This document shows, one piece after another, positions 1 through 9,332 of a stretch of DNA of 64,000 nt. Position numbers and translations under genes: made by a program. Below the pieces are notes generated by a model. The model did not search any database and had not been told where the DNA came from. It worked only from the letters and a program-made list of their open reading frames with translations. Origin of the DNA: Burkholderiaceae bacterium (lineage in GTDB: Bacteria; Pseudomonadota; Gammaproteobacteria; Burkholderiales; Burkholderiaceae). Numbering within the stretch: the stretch's first letter is position 1; every line of letters begins with the position of its first letter. Location: positions 4,517 to 68,516 of the forward strand of contig JAJPEN010000076.1 in the NCBI GenBank assembly GCA_021166835.1, given 5' to 3'.

Positions 1-42
1 TTCGGGTCGGCGCTGTGTTCGGGTCGGCGCTGTGTTCGGCTC
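1..42. repeat. 17-bp tandem repeat at window edge
   Basis: Two perfect copies of a 17-bp unit (positions 1-17 and 18-34) are followed by eight bases of a third copy with one mismatch. It lies 3' of the EamA gene and runs off the window, so the copy number is unknown. No function is visible; slippage is the likeliest origin. Confidence 0.7.
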
Positions 43-69
43 GATGCCACGATCGGGGCAGCGCCCTTC

Positions 70-1080
70 TCAGCCCGGCGCGGCAACCAGCAGCCACAGC
101 ACGCCCGCGATCATCGCTGCCATGCCGATCGCCTCGCGGCGCGTCGTGTGCTGCGAGAACAACCGGTGCGACACCGCCTGCGCGAACAGGATCTCCGACA
201 GGCCGACCGTGCGCACCGCGGCGGCGATCTGCAGCGAGAACGCGAAGAAAAGCAGTTGTGATGCGAGCGCGCCCGAGGCGCCGGCGAGCAGCGACGGGCG
301 CCACATGCGGAAGATGGCACGCAGCACCTCCCGCTCGCGCCATGCGAGCCAGGCGGTGAGCAGCGCCGTCTGCAGCGAGAGCGTGACGGCGAGCATCACA
401 GTGGCGCGCGCGTAGAACGGCCCGTCGCCCAGTGCGAGGATGGCGCCGCGGATACCAACGGCCGACAGCGCGAACATCGCACCCGAGGCGATGCCGAGCA
501 GCGCGGCACGCGGCACGAGCGGCAGCTTCGCGCGCAGGCCGCGCGACGGCTGTGCAGCGGCGGGGATCGCGCCGATGGCAGCGGGTGCGATGCCGTCCGC
601 GGCGAACGGCCCTGTCGCCGCCTTCCGCACCGCAGACGCCGGCATCGACATCAGCAGGACGCCGCCGGTGGCGAGCACGATGGCGAGCGTTGCCTGCGCG
701 CCCAGCCGCTCGCCGAGAAACAGGAAACCGAAAAGCGCGATCTGCAGCGGCTCGGTCTTCACGTAGGCGATCGCCACGACGAACGAGCGCTCGCGCATCG
801 CGGCGAGCATCGCCGCCGTTGCCGTGATCTGGAAGAGGCCACCCATCGCCGCCCAGGCGACGAAGCGCCACGAGACGTCGAACGCGCGCAGGTCGACGAA
901 GAACGCCATTGCGACGAGGAACAGCAGTCCGAACGGCAGGCCGAAGAGGAAGCGCACGTGCGTGGCGCCGACCGTGCCAAGCGAGTCGACGAGGCTGCGC
1001 TGCATCGTGTTGCGGATCGTCTGTACGCCGTTGCCCGCCACCGTGCAGGCGATCCACAACCATGCGGGCGCTTCGATCAT
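70..1080 (-). CDS. EamA/DMT-superfamily membrane transporter
   Basis: A 336-residue hydrophobic protein with about ten predicted membrane segments in two halves, as expected for the drug/metabolite transporter superfamily (EamA family). The ATG at 1080 (protein begins MIEAPAWLW) is chosen because it overlaps the crcB stop by four bases. A longer upstream reading frame is only arginine-rich shadow of crcB. An alanine/proline-rich cytoplasmic loop separates the halves around residues 160-195. Such proteins export or import amino acids, nucleotides or cofactors, but nothing here shows the substrate. Last gene of the molybdenum-cofactor/crcB run. Confidence 0.8.
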   Translation of the reverse strand: MIEAPAWLWIACTVAGNGVQTIRNTMQRSLVDSLGTVGATHVRFLFGLPFGLLFLVAMAFFVDLRAFDVSWRFVAWAAMGGLFQITATAAMLAAMRERSFVVAIAYVKTEPLQIALFGFLFLGERLGAQATLAIVLATGGVLLMSMPASAVRKAATGPFAADGIAPAAIGAIPAAAQPSRGLRAKLPLVPRAALLGIASGAMFALSAVGIRGAILALGDGPFYARATVMLAVTLSLQTALLTAWLAWREREVLRAIFRMWRPSLLAGASGALASQLLFFAFSLQIAAAVRTVGLSEILFAQAVSHRLFSQHTTRREAIGMAAMIAGVLWLLVAAPG

Positions 1081-1466
1081 CCGGCCGCGAAGCGATAGCC
1101 GATCGCGGCTGCGGCGAGCGAGCCGAACAGGTGCAGCGCGCTGTGCGCGAACGCCCAGCCGAAGGCGCCGCGCGAGATCAGGCCGAAGGACTCGATCGAG
1201 AAGGTGGAGAAAGTGGTGAGCGCGCCCAGGAAGCCGGTGATCGCGAACAGGCGCCACTCGGGGGCGAGATCGGGGTTTCGCGCGAACCAGGCGACGGCGA
1301 TGCCGACGAGCAGTCCGCCGGCGACGTTGACGAGCAGCGTGCCGAGTGGCAGCGCGTGATGGGCGACGTTCAGCCAGATGCCGATCGACCAGCGCAGCCA
1401 CGCACCCAGCACGGCGCCGACGCCGACGGCGAGGAAACCGGCAAGGCTGAAATGCGGGGCGATCAA
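1077..1466 (-). CDS. crcB: Fluoride channel CrcB/FluC
   Basis: A 129-residue, four-helix membrane protein. The family signature GALTTFSTFS lies near residue 80 and an arginine-tryptophan pair follows the first helix (GAVLGAWLRW). Known members are dual-topology dimers that let fluoride leave the cytoplasm. The start is a TTG at 1466, which gives an N-terminus that lines up with the family; no strong ribosome binding site is seen. The stop overlaps the EamA start by four bases, so the two are probably co-translated. No fluoride riboswitch fold was recognised upstream. Confidence 0.9.
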   Translation of the reverse strand: MIAPHFSLAGFLAVGVGAVLGAWLRWSIGIWLNVAHHALPLGTLLVNVAGGLLVGIAVAWFARNPDLAPEWRLFAITGFLGALTTFSTFSIESFGLISRGAFGWAFAHSALHLFGSLAAAAIGYRFAAG

Positions 1467-1497
1467 CTCTGGCGCGCTTGGGGGACGTTCGCAGCGC

Positions 1498-1944
1498 TCA
1501 CCAGCGCGCCGCCGCGTGGTCGTCGGCTTCGCGCGCCTGCACCCAGCGCTCGCCCTGCGCCGTGGCTTCCTTCTTCCAGAACGGCGCCTGCGTCTTCAGG
1601 TAATCGATGATGAACTCGCAGGCATCGAAGGCTTCGCCGCGGTGCGCCGAGGTGACGACGACGAGCACGATGCGATCGCCCGGCTCGAGCGGCCCGTAGC
1701 GGTGGACGACGAGCGTGTCGTAGACGTTCCAGCGGCTGCGCGCCTGCGCGCAGATCTCCTCGAGCGCGCGTTCGGTCATGCCGGGATAGTGCTCGAGCGT
1801 CATCGAGCCGACGCCCGCGCCTTCGTTGACGTCGCGCACGGTGCCGACGAAGGTGGCGATAGCGCCGACCTTCAGGTTGCCGGCGCGCAGCGCATCGATT
1901 TCGGCGCCGACGTCGAAGTCTTCGGTCTGTACTCGGACGGGCAT
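1498..1944 (-). CDS. moaE: Molybdopterin synthase catalytic subunit MoaE
   Basis: 148 residues, the usual MoaE length. MoaE moves sulfur from the MoaD C-terminal thiocarboxylate onto precursor Z (cPMP) to make molybdopterin. The family-typical lysine-rich segment KTQAPFWKKE near residues 117-126 contains the catalytic lysines, and HRGEAFDACE precedes it. An AGGAGG sits 13 bases before the ATG. Its partner moaD is upstream on the same strand but separated from it by a ccdAB toxin-antitoxin pair, which is unusual. Confidence 0.96.
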   Translation of the reverse strand: MPVRVQTEDFDVGAEIDALRAGNLKVGAIATFVGTVRDVNEGAGVGSMTLEHYPGMTERALEEICAQARSRWNVYDTLVVHRYGPLEPGDRIVLVVVTSAHRGEAFDACEFIIDYLKTQAPFWKKEATAQGERWVQAREADDHAAARW

Positions 1945-1996
1945 GAAGCGGAAGCCTCCTCCTCAGCGCAACGATGCGTGATCGGTGCGCACAGCT

Positions 1997-2311
1997 TCAA
2001 ACGCCGGAGATCAGGACGTCGAGCGCCGCGACGATCTCGTGGCGCCGATGTTCGAGCGACGCAACCCGCTCGCCGACGATACGGCAGGCGATGCCGGTGA
2101 TTTCGCTCGTGCGCATCACCACCGCGCGGCCATCGATCTCGAACACCGGCATGAGCCCGCCGACCGGCGGCCGCTTTGCGTCGGCCTCGCCCAGCGGAAC
2201 GACGACGCGCGTGGCGAGCGACTCGAGGAGATCGGACTGCACGTCGAGCAGGAACGGGAAGCGTTCGCGCGACGAGCGATCGAGATTGCGATAGACGTGG
2301 AACTGCGCCAC
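1997..2311 (-). CDS. ccdB: CcdB-family toxin (DNA gyrase poison)
   Basis: 104 residues, matching the F-plasmid CcdB length and pattern. It opens with MAQFHVYRN, has FLLDVQSDLL near residues 20-29, a VVVPLGEAD stretch, and ends with a short hydrophobic tail after an HRRHEIVAALD helix. CcdB toxins trap DNA gyrase on cleaved DNA. It lies 12 bases downstream of the ccdA-type antitoxin gene, the usual antitoxin-first order. Chromosomal copies are often weak or inactive, and activity cannot be read from sequence. It sits inside the molybdopterin operon. Confidence 0.9.
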   Translation of the reverse strand: MAQFHVYRNLDRSSRERFPFLLDVQSDLLESLATRVVVPLGEADAKRPPVGGLMPVFEIDGRAVVMRTSEITGIACRIVGERVASLEHRRHEIVAALDVLISGV

Positions 2312-2323
2312 GGCGTGAGGACC

Positions 2324-2596
2324 CTAAAAAGCGCGCAACGCATCGCCGAAGCAGCCGTGCCGCTCGATGTCCTCGTTGTAGGCCTCGATGGCAGCGCGGT
2401 TCTCGGCGAGCCAGCGTTCACGAGCGCAACGCATCACCTCGACCACGAGTGCGGACTCGAGGGTCTGCGAGAGGTTGACGTCCAGCTCGCGGGCGCGACG
2501 TAGCAGATCGGCGTTGACGGTGACGTTCGTCGGGCGCTTCGGCGCCGAGACGTCGTACAGGACACTGCGTTCGCGAACGACATGTTTCATGCGCAT
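2324..2596 (-). CDS. ccdA: CcdA-family antitoxin
   Basis: 90 residues. The N-terminal half (NVTVNADLLRRARELDVNLS) is the ribbon-helix-helix DNA-binding part of CcdA, which autoregulates the operon. The C-terminal half (ERWLAENRAAIEAYNEDIE, then GCFGDALRAF) corresponds to the CcdA tail that wraps and neutralises CcdB. Two in-frame ATGs (2596 and 2590) are possible, and neither has a clear ribosome binding site. Compared with plasmid CcdA it has about 20 extra N-terminal residues. Pairs with the toxin gene 12 bases downstream. Confidence 0.9.
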   Translation of the reverse strand: MRMKHVVRERSVLYDVSAPKRPTNVTVNADLLRRARELDVNLSQTLESALVVEVMRCARERWLAENRAAIEAYNEDIERHGCFGDALRAF

Positions 2597-2621
2597 ATTC
2601 TGCGCGCATGAGGGGGCGACG

Positions 2622-2879
2622 TCAACCGCCCGTCACCGGCGGAAAGAAGGCGACTTCGGCGCCGTCGCGCAACGGGGCGTCGGCACCCGCCATCGCCTGG
2701 TCGATCGCGATGCGCACCGCGCGGCGCTCGTCGAGCGCCTCGGCCCAGGCGCCGCCGCGCCCGCGCAGCCACGCCCGCAAGCGACCGGCATCGGCGATGC
2801 CCTCCGGAAGCTCGACCGTTTCGCGCCCGGTGCCCAGCGCCTCGCGCAGCGCCGCGAAATAGAGAATCGTGATGCGCAT
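2622..2879 (-). CDS. moaD: Molybdopterin synthase sulfur carrier MoaD
   Basis: 85 residues with a ubiquitin-like fold expected. The C-terminus is PPVTGG, the double glycine that is adenylated and thiocarboxylated so that the protein can donate sulfur in MoaE. The ATG follows the moeA stop after one base, so moeA and moaD are probably translationally coupled. The next genes on the strand are ccdA/ccdB rather than moaE. Confidence 0.96.
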   Translation of the reverse strand: MRITILYFAALREALGTGRETVELPEGIADAGRLRAWLRGRGGAWAEALDERRAVRIAIDQAMAGADAPLRDGAEVAFFPPVTGG

Positions 2880-2880
2880 C

Positions 2881-4155
2881 TCAGTTCAACAGTGCCGTGA
2901 ACGGCAGGTAACGAACGACGTCCCCCGCAGCAATGGCGTGCTGCGGCCGATTGTCCACCAGACCGTCGCCCCAGACGGTGGAGGTCAGCACCGCCGAGCT
3001 CTGGTTGGGGAAACGCTCGAGCCCGCCTCGTTCGTTGACTCTGACCCGCAGGAACTCGCGCCGGCGGTCGGGCTTCGGCCAGTCGAAATCGGCGCGCATC
3101 GCGATCGCGAGCGGCGCGACGTCGTCGACGCCCTGCAGTCGCAGCACGAAGGGGCGCACCATCAGCACGAAAGTGACGAAGCTCGACACCGGGTTGCCGG
3201 GCAGTCCGATGAAGTGGGCGAAGTCGCTGCCGGCGCCCCGCTCGCCGCCCGCGGTTGACGCGCTACCGCCGGACCCGCGCCGCACTCGACCATACGCGAG
3301 CGGCTTGCCGGGCTTCATCGCGATCTGCCACATGCGCAGCTCGCCTTCGGCCTCGACGGCGGGCTTCACGTGATCCTCCTCGCCCACCGAGACGCCGCCG
3401 GAGGTGACGACGAGGTCGTTCTCGGCCGCGGCGCGGCGCAGTGCATCGCGCGTGGCCTGCAGCGAATCGGGAACGTTGCCCAGGTCGTGCACGATGCAGC
3501 CGAGGCGCCGCAGCAGCGACACCAGCACGAAGCGGTTGCTGTTGTAGATCGCGCCCGGGCGCAGCGGCTCGCCGGGCATCGCCAGCTCGTCGCCAGTGAA
3601 GAAACACGCCACGCGCAAGCGCCGGCGCACCGGCAGGTGCGCGAGGCCGACCGATGCCGCGAGGCCGGTCGCCTGCGGCGACAGGCGCGTGCCGGCGGGC
3701 AGGATGACGCTGCCTGCGCGGATGTCCTCGCCGACGCGGCGGATCCACTCGCCCGGTTCGGGACAGCGCGTGAAGACGACGTGATCGCCTTCGACGCTCG
3801 CCTGCTCCTGCATGACGATCGCATCGGCGCCGTCGGGGACGAGCCCGCCGGTGAAGATGCGCGCGGCTTCGCCCGCGGCCAGCGGCCGTCCGAGGTGTCC
3901 GGCCGGAATGCGCTGGGCGACCGGCAGGCGCACCGGCGCCCGTTCGCCCGCCTGCGCGAGGTCGGCGCGGCGCACGGCATAGCCGTCCATCTGCGTGTTG
4001 TCGTGCGGCGGGACGTTCAGCGTCGAGCGCAGGTCGGCGGCGAGCACGCGGAAGTCGCAATCGAGCGTGTCCAGGGTCTCGCTTTCGGTGACGGGCGTCG
4101 CGTTGTCGAGCAGCGCCGCGAGCGCCTCATCGAACGGCTGCAATGCGGGTTTCAT
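2881..4155 (-). CDS. moeA: Molybdopterin molybdenumtransferase MoeA
   Basis: 424 residues, typical for MoeA, which inserts molybdate into adenylylated molybdopterin. Visible marks are PPHDNTQMDGYAVR near residues 49-62, the GGVSVGEEDHVK segment near residue 255, and the LPGNPVSS loop near residue 320. An insert rich in Gly/Ser/Ala (RRGSGGSASTAGGERGAGSD) interrupts the domain just before FIGLPGNP. The start overlaps the end of mobB by 29 bases. The product can serve the large molybdopterin hydroxylase at 58.6-62.3 kb. Confidence 0.96.
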   Translation of the reverse strand: MKPALQPFDEALAALLDNATPVTESETLDTLDCDFRVLAADLRSTLNVPPHDNTQMDGYAVRRADLAQAGERAPVRLPVAQRIPAGHLGRPLAAGEAARIFTGGLVPDGADAIVMQEQASVEGDHVVFTRCPEPGEWIRRVGEDIRAGSVILPAGTRLSPQATGLAASVGLAHLPVRRRLRVACFFTGDELAMPGEPLRPGAIYNSNRFVLVSLLRRLGCIVHDLGNVPDSLQATRDALRRAAAENDLVVTSGGVSVGEEDHVKPAVEAEGELRMWQIAMKPGKPLAYGRVRRGSGGSASTAGGERGAGSDFAHFIGLPGNPVSSFVTFVLMVRPFVLRLQGVDDVAPLAIAMRADFDWPKPDRRREFLRVRVNERGGLERFPNQSSAVLTSTVWGDGLVDNRPQHAIAAGDVVRYLPFTALLN

Positions 4156-4648
4156 TCGTTCCTTCGAGATACGCGAGGATGAACTCGGCGATCGCGTCGG
4201 GGTCGTTCAGGTCCAGGCGCGGCAGCGTCGTGGCCAGCGCGGCATCGCTCGCGATGGCGATGATGTTCGGGTCGCTCGGGTACAGCGGTTCCTTGCCGAG
4301 CGACGGGCGATGCACCTCGAGCTTGGGGATCGGGGCGTGCTTGTAGCCTTCGACGAGCACGATGTCGCAGGGCGAGAAACGCTGCAGCTGCTCGTGCAGC
4401 GAGGGCTCGCGCTCGCCGCGCAGCTCGTGCATCAGCACCCAGCGCTGGTCGGAGGTGATCAGCACTTCGGAGGCGCCCGCCTCGCGATGCCGCCAGGAAT
4501 CCTTGCCGGGCTTGTCGATGTCGAACAGGTGGTGCGCATGCTTGACCAGCGACACGCGCAGCCCGCGCAGCACGAAGCGCGGAATGAGCTGCTCGATCAG
4601 CGTGGTCTTGCCCGAGCCCGAATAACCGGCGAAGCCGAAGACTTTCAT
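4127..4648 (-). CDS. mobB: Molybdopterin-guanine dinucleotide biosynthesis adaptor MobB
   Basis: 173 residues. A P-loop GYSGSGKTTLIEQL lies at residues 7-20, followed by VSLVKHAHH and, near residue 95, a DIVLVEGYKH motif that is typical of MobB. The protein binds GTP and assists MobA in attaching GMP to molybdopterin. First gene of the mob/moe/moa run and overlaps moeA. The 145 bases between it and thrC are G/C-rich with short repeats; no clear terminator or promoter is seen there. Confidence 0.94.
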   Translation of the reverse strand: MKVFGFAGYSGSGKTTLIEQLIPRFVLRGLRVSLVKHAHHLFDIDKPGKDSWRHREAGASEVLITSDQRWVLMHELRGEREPSLHEQLQRFSPCDIVLVEGYKHAPIPKLEVHRPSLGKEPLYPSDPNIIAIASDAALATTLPRLDLNDPDAIAEFILAYLEGTNETRIAAVR

Positions 4649-4793
4649 GTCGGAATCGAGGATACCCGAGCGGGCGGCGGCATGTGGACGACGGGGATGC
4701 CCGCGGGCGGAGGCGGCGCGACATCGCCGCGGATGCCGGCGCCGGCGGGGTAGCCAGTGGGACAGCCGGCGGCCGCCGAGCGCGAGCGCCCAA

Positions 4794-6245
4794 TCAGGCG
4801 TCGGCGCGCCAGCGGCAGTCCACGCTCGACGGCAGCGCGTCGGTGCGATCGGCGATGTAGCGCTTCAGGCGCTCGACGTCGACCGGCATGCGCTCGTAGC
4901 GCTGCGGCAAGGCCTCGATGCCCTCGTAGCCGGCCGGGCGCGGCGGCTCGCTGCCGATCGCCTCGCGGATCGTGTCGGCGAACTTCGCCGGCTGCGCCGT
5001 CTCGAGGCAGATCATGGTGACGCCGGGCTCGCGCCAGTCGCGCGCCACGTGCAGGCCGTCGGCAGTATGCGGATCGACGACGACGCCGTAGCGCTGGTGC
5101 GTGGCCCGGATCGTCGCGACGCGGTCGGCGTGCGTGCTGCGCCCGGAGGCGAAGCCGCAGGCCGGGAAGCGCTCGGCCTCGGCGCTGCCGGTGATGTCGA
5201 ACCGGCCGTCGCGCTCGAGCGCGGCCCACAGCTCGCGCACGCGGCCCGCGTCGTGCGCGGCGAGATCGAAGACGAAGCGCTCGAAGTTCGACGCCTTCGA
5301 GATGTCCATCGACGGGCTGCTGGTGTGGTGCGTCTCGCGCGCTGCGCGCGGGCGATAGCGCCCGGTGCGGATGAACTCGTCGAGCACGTCGTTCTCGTTG
5401 GTGGCGACGACGAGCCGCGAGACGGGCAGGCCCATCCGGCGCGCGATGTGCCCGGCGAGCACGTTGCCGAAGTTGCCCGACGGAACGGTGAACGCCACGC
5501 GCTCGTCGTTGCTGCGCGTGGCGGCGAAGTAGCCCTTGAAGTAGTAGACGATCTGCGCGGCGACGCGCGCCCAGTTGATCGAGTTGACGGTGCCGATCGA
5601 ATGGCGCCGCTTGAAGATCAGATCGTTGGAGACCGCCTTGACGAGATCCTGGCACTCGTCGAAGACGCCGTCGACGGCGATGTTGAAGACGTTCGCGTCG
5701 GTGAGCGAGTACATCTGCGCGGTCTGGAACGCGCTCATCCGCCCGTAGGGCGACAGCATGAACACCTGGATGCCGGCGCGGCCGCGCATCGCGTATTCGG
5801 CGGCGCTGCCGGTGTCGCCCGAGGTGGCGCCGAGGATGTTCAGCTCGCTCTTCTGCTCGCGCAGCACGTGTTCGAAGAGCGCGCCGAGCAGCTGCATGGC
5901 GACGTCCTTGAACGCCAGCGTCGGGCCGTTGGACAGCTTCAGCAGCGCGAGGCCCGGCTCGAGCGGCGCCAGCGGCGTGATCTCGTCGCTGCCGAACACG
6001 TCGGCCGTGTAGGTCTCGCGACAGAGCCTGCGCAGCTGCTCGGCCGGGAGATCGTCGGCGTACAGCCGCAGGATCTCGAAGGCAAGCTCGGCATAGGGCA
6101 GCGTGCGCCAGCGCGCGAGCGTCGCGTCGTCGATCTTCGGATAGCGCTCCGGAACGACGAGCCCGCCGTCGGGGGCGAGACCACCGAGCAGGATCTCGGT
6201 GAAGCGCGCCGGCTCCATGCCGCCGCGGGTGGACAGGTACTTCAC
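4794..6245 (-). CDS. thrC: Threonine synthase
   Basis: 483 residues, the long ThrC type. It makes threonine from O-phosphohomoserine using PLP. The lysine-binding motif appears as PTLAFKDVAMQLLG near residues 107-120, with an N-terminal YLSTRGG start. The GTG start at 6245 overlaps the hom stop (GTGA), so translation is likely coupled. Order alaC-type aminotransferase, hom, thrC is typical of Burkholderiales. Confidence 0.96.
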   Translation of the reverse strand: MKYLSTRGGMEPARFTEILLGGLAPDGGLVVPERYPKIDDATLARWRTLPYAELAFEILRLYADDLPAEQLRRLCRETYTADVFGSDEITPLAPLEPGLALLKLSNGPTLAFKDVAMQLLGALFEHVLREQKSELNILGATSGDTGSAAEYAMRGRAGIQVFMLSPYGRMSAFQTAQMYSLTDANVFNIAVDGVFDECQDLVKAVSNDLIFKRRHSIGTVNSINWARVAAQIVYYFKGYFAATRSNDERVAFTVPSGNFGNVLAGHIARRMGLPVSRLVVATNENDVLDEFIRTGRYRPRAARETHHTSSPSMDISKASNFERFVFDLAAHDAGRVRELWAALERDGRFDITGSAEAERFPACGFASGRSTHADRVATIRATHQRYGVVVDPHTADGLHVARDWREPGVTMICLETAQPAKFADTIREAIGSEPPRPAGYEGIEALPQRYERMPVDVERLKRYIADRTDALPSSVDCRWRADA

Positions 6246-7630
6246 TGCAGTTCTTCGAGACGGATGCGCACGACGCGCGAGAGCACGGTTTCCAGCGCTT
6301 CGATGCGCTCGATGGCGGCGACGATGCGCCGCTCGATCGTGCGATGCGTGAGCAGGATGATGTCGGTCTGGTTCTCGCCTTCGCCCGGCTCGCGCTGCAG
6401 GGCCGCGTCGATCGAGATCTCGCCGTCGGCGAGGATGCGCGTGACGTCGGCGAGCACGCCGGGCCGGTCGGCCACGCGCAGGCGCAGGTAATACGCGGTC
6501 TGCACCGCGTCGATCGGCAGCACCGGCAGGTCGGACAGCGACTCGGCCTGGAAGGCCAGGTGCGGCACGCGGTTACCGGGGTCGGAGGTGAACATGCGCG
6601 CGACGTCGACGAGATCGGCAACGACCGCGCTCGCCGTGGGTTCGGCGCCGGCGCCCTTGCCGTAATACATCGTCTGGCCGACCGCGTCGCCCTTGACCAG
6701 GACCGCGTTCATCGCGCCCTCGACGCTGGCGATCAGGCGCGAAGCCGGGATCAGCGTGGGGTGCACGCGCAGCTCGAAGCCCTCGGGGCTCGCGTCGGAG
6801 CGCTCGCGCCGGCGGGTGATGCCGAGCAGCTTGATGCGGTAGCCGAGCTGCTCGGCGTAGCGGATGTCTTCGGCCTGCAGCTGCGTGATGCCTTCGACAT
6901 GGCACTTGTCGAACTGCACGGGAACGCCGAAAGCGATCGCCGACAGGATCGTGATCTTGTGCGCGGCGTCGATGCCTTCGATGTCGAAAGTGGGGTCGGC
7001 TTCAGCGTAGCCCAGGCGCTGCGCCTCGGCGAGCACGACGTCGAAGGCGAGCTTGCGCTCGCGCATCTCCGAGAGGATGAAGTTCGTCGTGCCGTTGATG
7101 ATGCCGGCGATCCACTCGATGCGGTTGGCCGTGAGTCCTTCGCGCAACGCCTTGATGATCGGCACGCCGCCGGCCACCGCCGCCTCGAAGGCGACCATCA
7201 CGCCGCGCTGCGAAGCGGCGCGGAAGATCTCGTTGCCGTGCACGGCGAGCAGCGCCTTGTTCGCGGTGACGACGTGCTTGCCCTGCTCGATCGCCGCGAG
7301 CACCAGCTCGCGCGCGATGCCGTAGCCGCCGATCAGCTCGACGACGACGTCGACGTCGGGATTCGCGATGACGCGGCGTGCGTCGTCGACGACGTCCACG
7401 CCCTCGCCCACGCGTTCGCGCGCGCGCGCTACGTCGAGATCGGCGACCTGGACGATTTCGATCGGCCGGCCCGCGCGGCGGCGGATCTCGTCCTGGTTGC
7501 GGCGAAGAACGTCGAAGGTGCCGCCGCCGACGGTGCCGATGCCGAGCAGCCCGACGCGGACCGGGCCGAGTTTTCCGTTGGAGGGCGCCGCGGTCGCGGT
7601 GCGCTCCTCGCGCGCTCGACTCGTGCTCAC
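6242..7630 (-). CDS. hom: Homoserine dehydrogenase
   Basis: 462 residues from a GTG at 7630 that overlaps the preceding aminotransferase stop (GTGA). The nucleotide-binding motif [11 protein letters not shown] lies near residues 25-35, the catalytic domain follows ([11 protein letters not shown]), and a C-terminal ACT domain starts around residue 375, giving threonine feedback control in this family. It reduces aspartate semialdehyde to homoserine. The reading frame stays open far upstream, but that part overlaps the aminotransferase and is not coding. Confidence 0.95.
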   Translation of the reverse strand: MSTSRAREERTATAAPSNGKLGPVRVGLLGIGTVGGGTFDVLRRNQDEIRRRAGRPIEIVQVADLDVARARERVGEGVDVVDDARRVIANPDVDVVVELIGGYGIARELVLAAIEQGKHVVTANKALLAVHGNEIFRAASQRGVMVAFEAAVAGGVPIIKALREGLTANRIEWIAGIINGTTNFILSEMRERKLAFDVVLAEAQRLGYAEADPTFDIEGIDAAHKITILSAIAFGVPVQFDKCHVEGITQLQAEDIRYAEQLGYRIKLLGITRRRERSDASPEGFELRVHPTLIPASRLIASVEGAMNAVLVKGDAVGQTMYYGKGAGAEPTASAVVADLVDVARMFTSDPGNRVPHLAFQAESLSDLPVLPIDAVQTAYYLRLRVADRPGVLADVTRILADGEISIDAALQREPGEGENQTDIILLTHRTIERRIVAAIERIEALETVLSRVVRIRLEELQ

Positions 7631-8832
7631 GCCGCGATCCGGATGAGACCGTCCTTGCGGAACATCTCCTTGATGCCGCGCACCGCCTGGCGGATACGCT
7701 GCTCGTTCTCGATCAGCGCGAAACGCACGTGGTCGTCGCCGTACTCGCCGAAGCCGATGCCGGGCGAGACGGCGACCCTGGCCTCGTCGAGCAGCTTCTT
7801 CGCGAACTCGAGCGAGCCCATCGCGCGATACGGCTCGGGGATGCGCGCCCAGATGTACATCGACGCGCTGGGCACCTCCACTTCCCAGCCCGCCTCGTGC
7901 AGAGCGCGCGCGAGCACGTTGCGCCGCGTCTGGTACTTCAGGCGCGTCTCCTCGACGCAGTCCTGCGGACCGTCGAGCGCGGCGATGGCGGCAACCTGGA
8001 TCGGCGTGAAGGTGCCGTAGTCGTGATAGCTCTTCATGCGCGCCAGCGCGGCAACGAGCTCCGCATTGCCCACCATGAAGCCGATGCGCCAGCCGGCCAT
8101 GTTGTAGCTCTTGCTCATCGTGAAGAACTCGACGGCAACGTCCATCGCGCCCGGCACCTGCATGATGGAAGGCGCCCGGTAATCGTCGAAGACGATGTCG
8201 GCGTAGGCAAGGTCGTGAACGACGATGATGTCGTGCTCGCGCGCCAGCTCGACCACGCGCTCGAAGAACGCGAGATCGACGCACTTGGCGGTGGGATTGC
8301 TCGGAAAGCCGAGGATCATCATCTTCGGCTTCGGCGAGGTTTCGCGCACCGCGCGCTCCAGCTCCTCGAGGAAATCCACCCCCGGCGTCATGCGCACCGG
8401 ACGCGTCTCGGCGCCGGCGATCACCGCGCCATAGATGTGGATGGGGTAGCTCGGGTTCGGCACGAGCACGGTGTCGCCGCGATCGAGCGTGGCGAGCATC
8501 AGGTGCGCGATGCCTTCCTTGGAGCCGATGGTGACGATCGCCTCGGTGGAAGGATCGATGTCGACGTCGTAGCGGCGCTTGTACCAGTCGGAGATGGCCT
8601 TGCGCAGGCGCGGAATGCCCTTCGAGATCGAATAGCCGTGCGTGTGCGGACGCTGGGACGCCTCGACCAGCTTGTCGATGATGTGCTGCGGCGCCGGGCC
8701 GTCGGGGTTGCCCATGCTCAGGTCGATGATGTCCTCGCCGCGATGACGCGCGGCCATCTTCAGCTCGCCCGTGATGTTGAACACGTACGGGGGCAGGCGC
8801 TGGATGCGAGAGAACTCGCGATGAAAGACCAT
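7627..8832 (-). CDS. alaC: PLP-dependent aminotransferase, AlaC type
   Basis: 401 residues from the ATG at 8832, which has GGAG ten bases upstream; an earlier in-frame ATG lacks that support. A fold-type I aminotransferase: [10 protein letters not shown] near residue 40, FPSNPTAKC near 170, and the PLP lysine in [13 protein letters not shown] near 235. Members related to E. coli AlaC move amino groups between glutamate and pyruvate; in this neighbourhood it is often annotated as the alanine/aspartate-type enzyme of the hom-thrC operon. The exact substrate is inferred. Confidence 0.88.
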   Translation of the reverse strand: MVFHREFSRIQRLPPYVFNITGELKMAARHRGEDIIDLSMGNPDGPAPQHIIDKLVEASQRPHTHGYSISKGIPRLRKAISDWYKRRYDVDIDPSTEAIVTIGSKEGIAHLMLATLDRGDTVLVPNPSYPIHIYGAVIAGAETRPVRMTPGVDFLEELERAVRETSPKPKMMILGFPSNPTAKCVDLAFFERVVELAREHDIIVVHDLAYADIVFDDYRAPSIMQVPGAMDVAVEFFTMSKSYNMAGWRIGFMVGNAELVAALARMKSYHDYGTFTPIQVAAIAALDGPQDCVEETRLKYQTRRNVLARALHEAGWEVEVPSASMYIWARIPEPYRAMGSLEFAKKLLDEARVAVSPGIGFGEYGDDHVRFALIENEQRIRQAVRGIKEMFRKDGLIRIAA

Positions 8833-8893
8833 GGGACGACTCCGTTGAACCGGAGAATGTAACATTTCCCCTCGTATCGGAGCGTTTTCCGCA

Positions 8894-9268
8894 ATGAAGC
8901 TGCACTCGGAAAGGCCGGCCGGCGCGAACACCTTCACCGCCTACGGAGACGGATGGTTCGACGTCAACGGCGAGCGTCACAGCGGCTCGGTGCTGGTCGT
9001 TCCGGAGGCCGAGGTCGTCGCCTGGGGGGTCGCGGACTTCGATTCGCTTTCGGAAGCCGATTTCGAGCGCCTGCTCGCGCTCGAACCCGAGCTGGTGCTG
9101 TTCGGCACCGGCACGCGCCAGCGCTTTCCGCATCCGCGGCTCACCGCGCCGCTGGCGCGCCGGCAGATCGGCATCGAGGTGATGGACACGGGCGCGGCCT
9201 GCCGGACCTACAACATCCTGGCGGGGGAAGGCCGGAGGGCGCTGGCGGCGCTGTTGCCGATGGGGTGA
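8894..9268 (+). CDS. Mth938-like domain protein
   Basis: 124 residues of the Mth938/DUF498 family, related to the mitochondrial complex I assembly factor NDUFAF3. Typical features are a central [13 protein letters not shown] and a late [22 protein letters not shown] segment. No catalytic activity is established for bacterial members. It is divergent from the aminotransferase gene; an AATGT-A-ACATT palindrome lies at about 8856-8866 between them. The peroxiredoxin and PhoH genes follow on the same strand. Confidence 0.85.
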   Translation: MKLHSERPAGANTFTAYGDGWFDVNGERHSGSVLVVPEAEVVAWGVADFDSLSEADFERLLALEPELVLFGTGTRQRFPHPRLTAPLARRQIGIEVMDTGAACRTYNILAGEGRRALAALLPMG

Positions 9269-9332
9269 ACGGCTGTGTTATGTTCGGTTCGCATCGACGC
9301 AACGCGTCGGATCGTCCGCAGCCGGAGTTTCG

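Noticed and set aside
70..1401. 443-residue open frame running upstream of the EamA start
   Set aside because: The first 107 residues are arginine/proline-rich and lie over crcB in another frame; the true start is ATG 1080.
6242..9133. 963-residue frame suggesting a fusion upstream of homoserine dehydrogenase
   Set aside because: The upstream 500 residues are an arginine-rich shadow of the aminotransferase; a GTG at 7630 gives a normal Hom.
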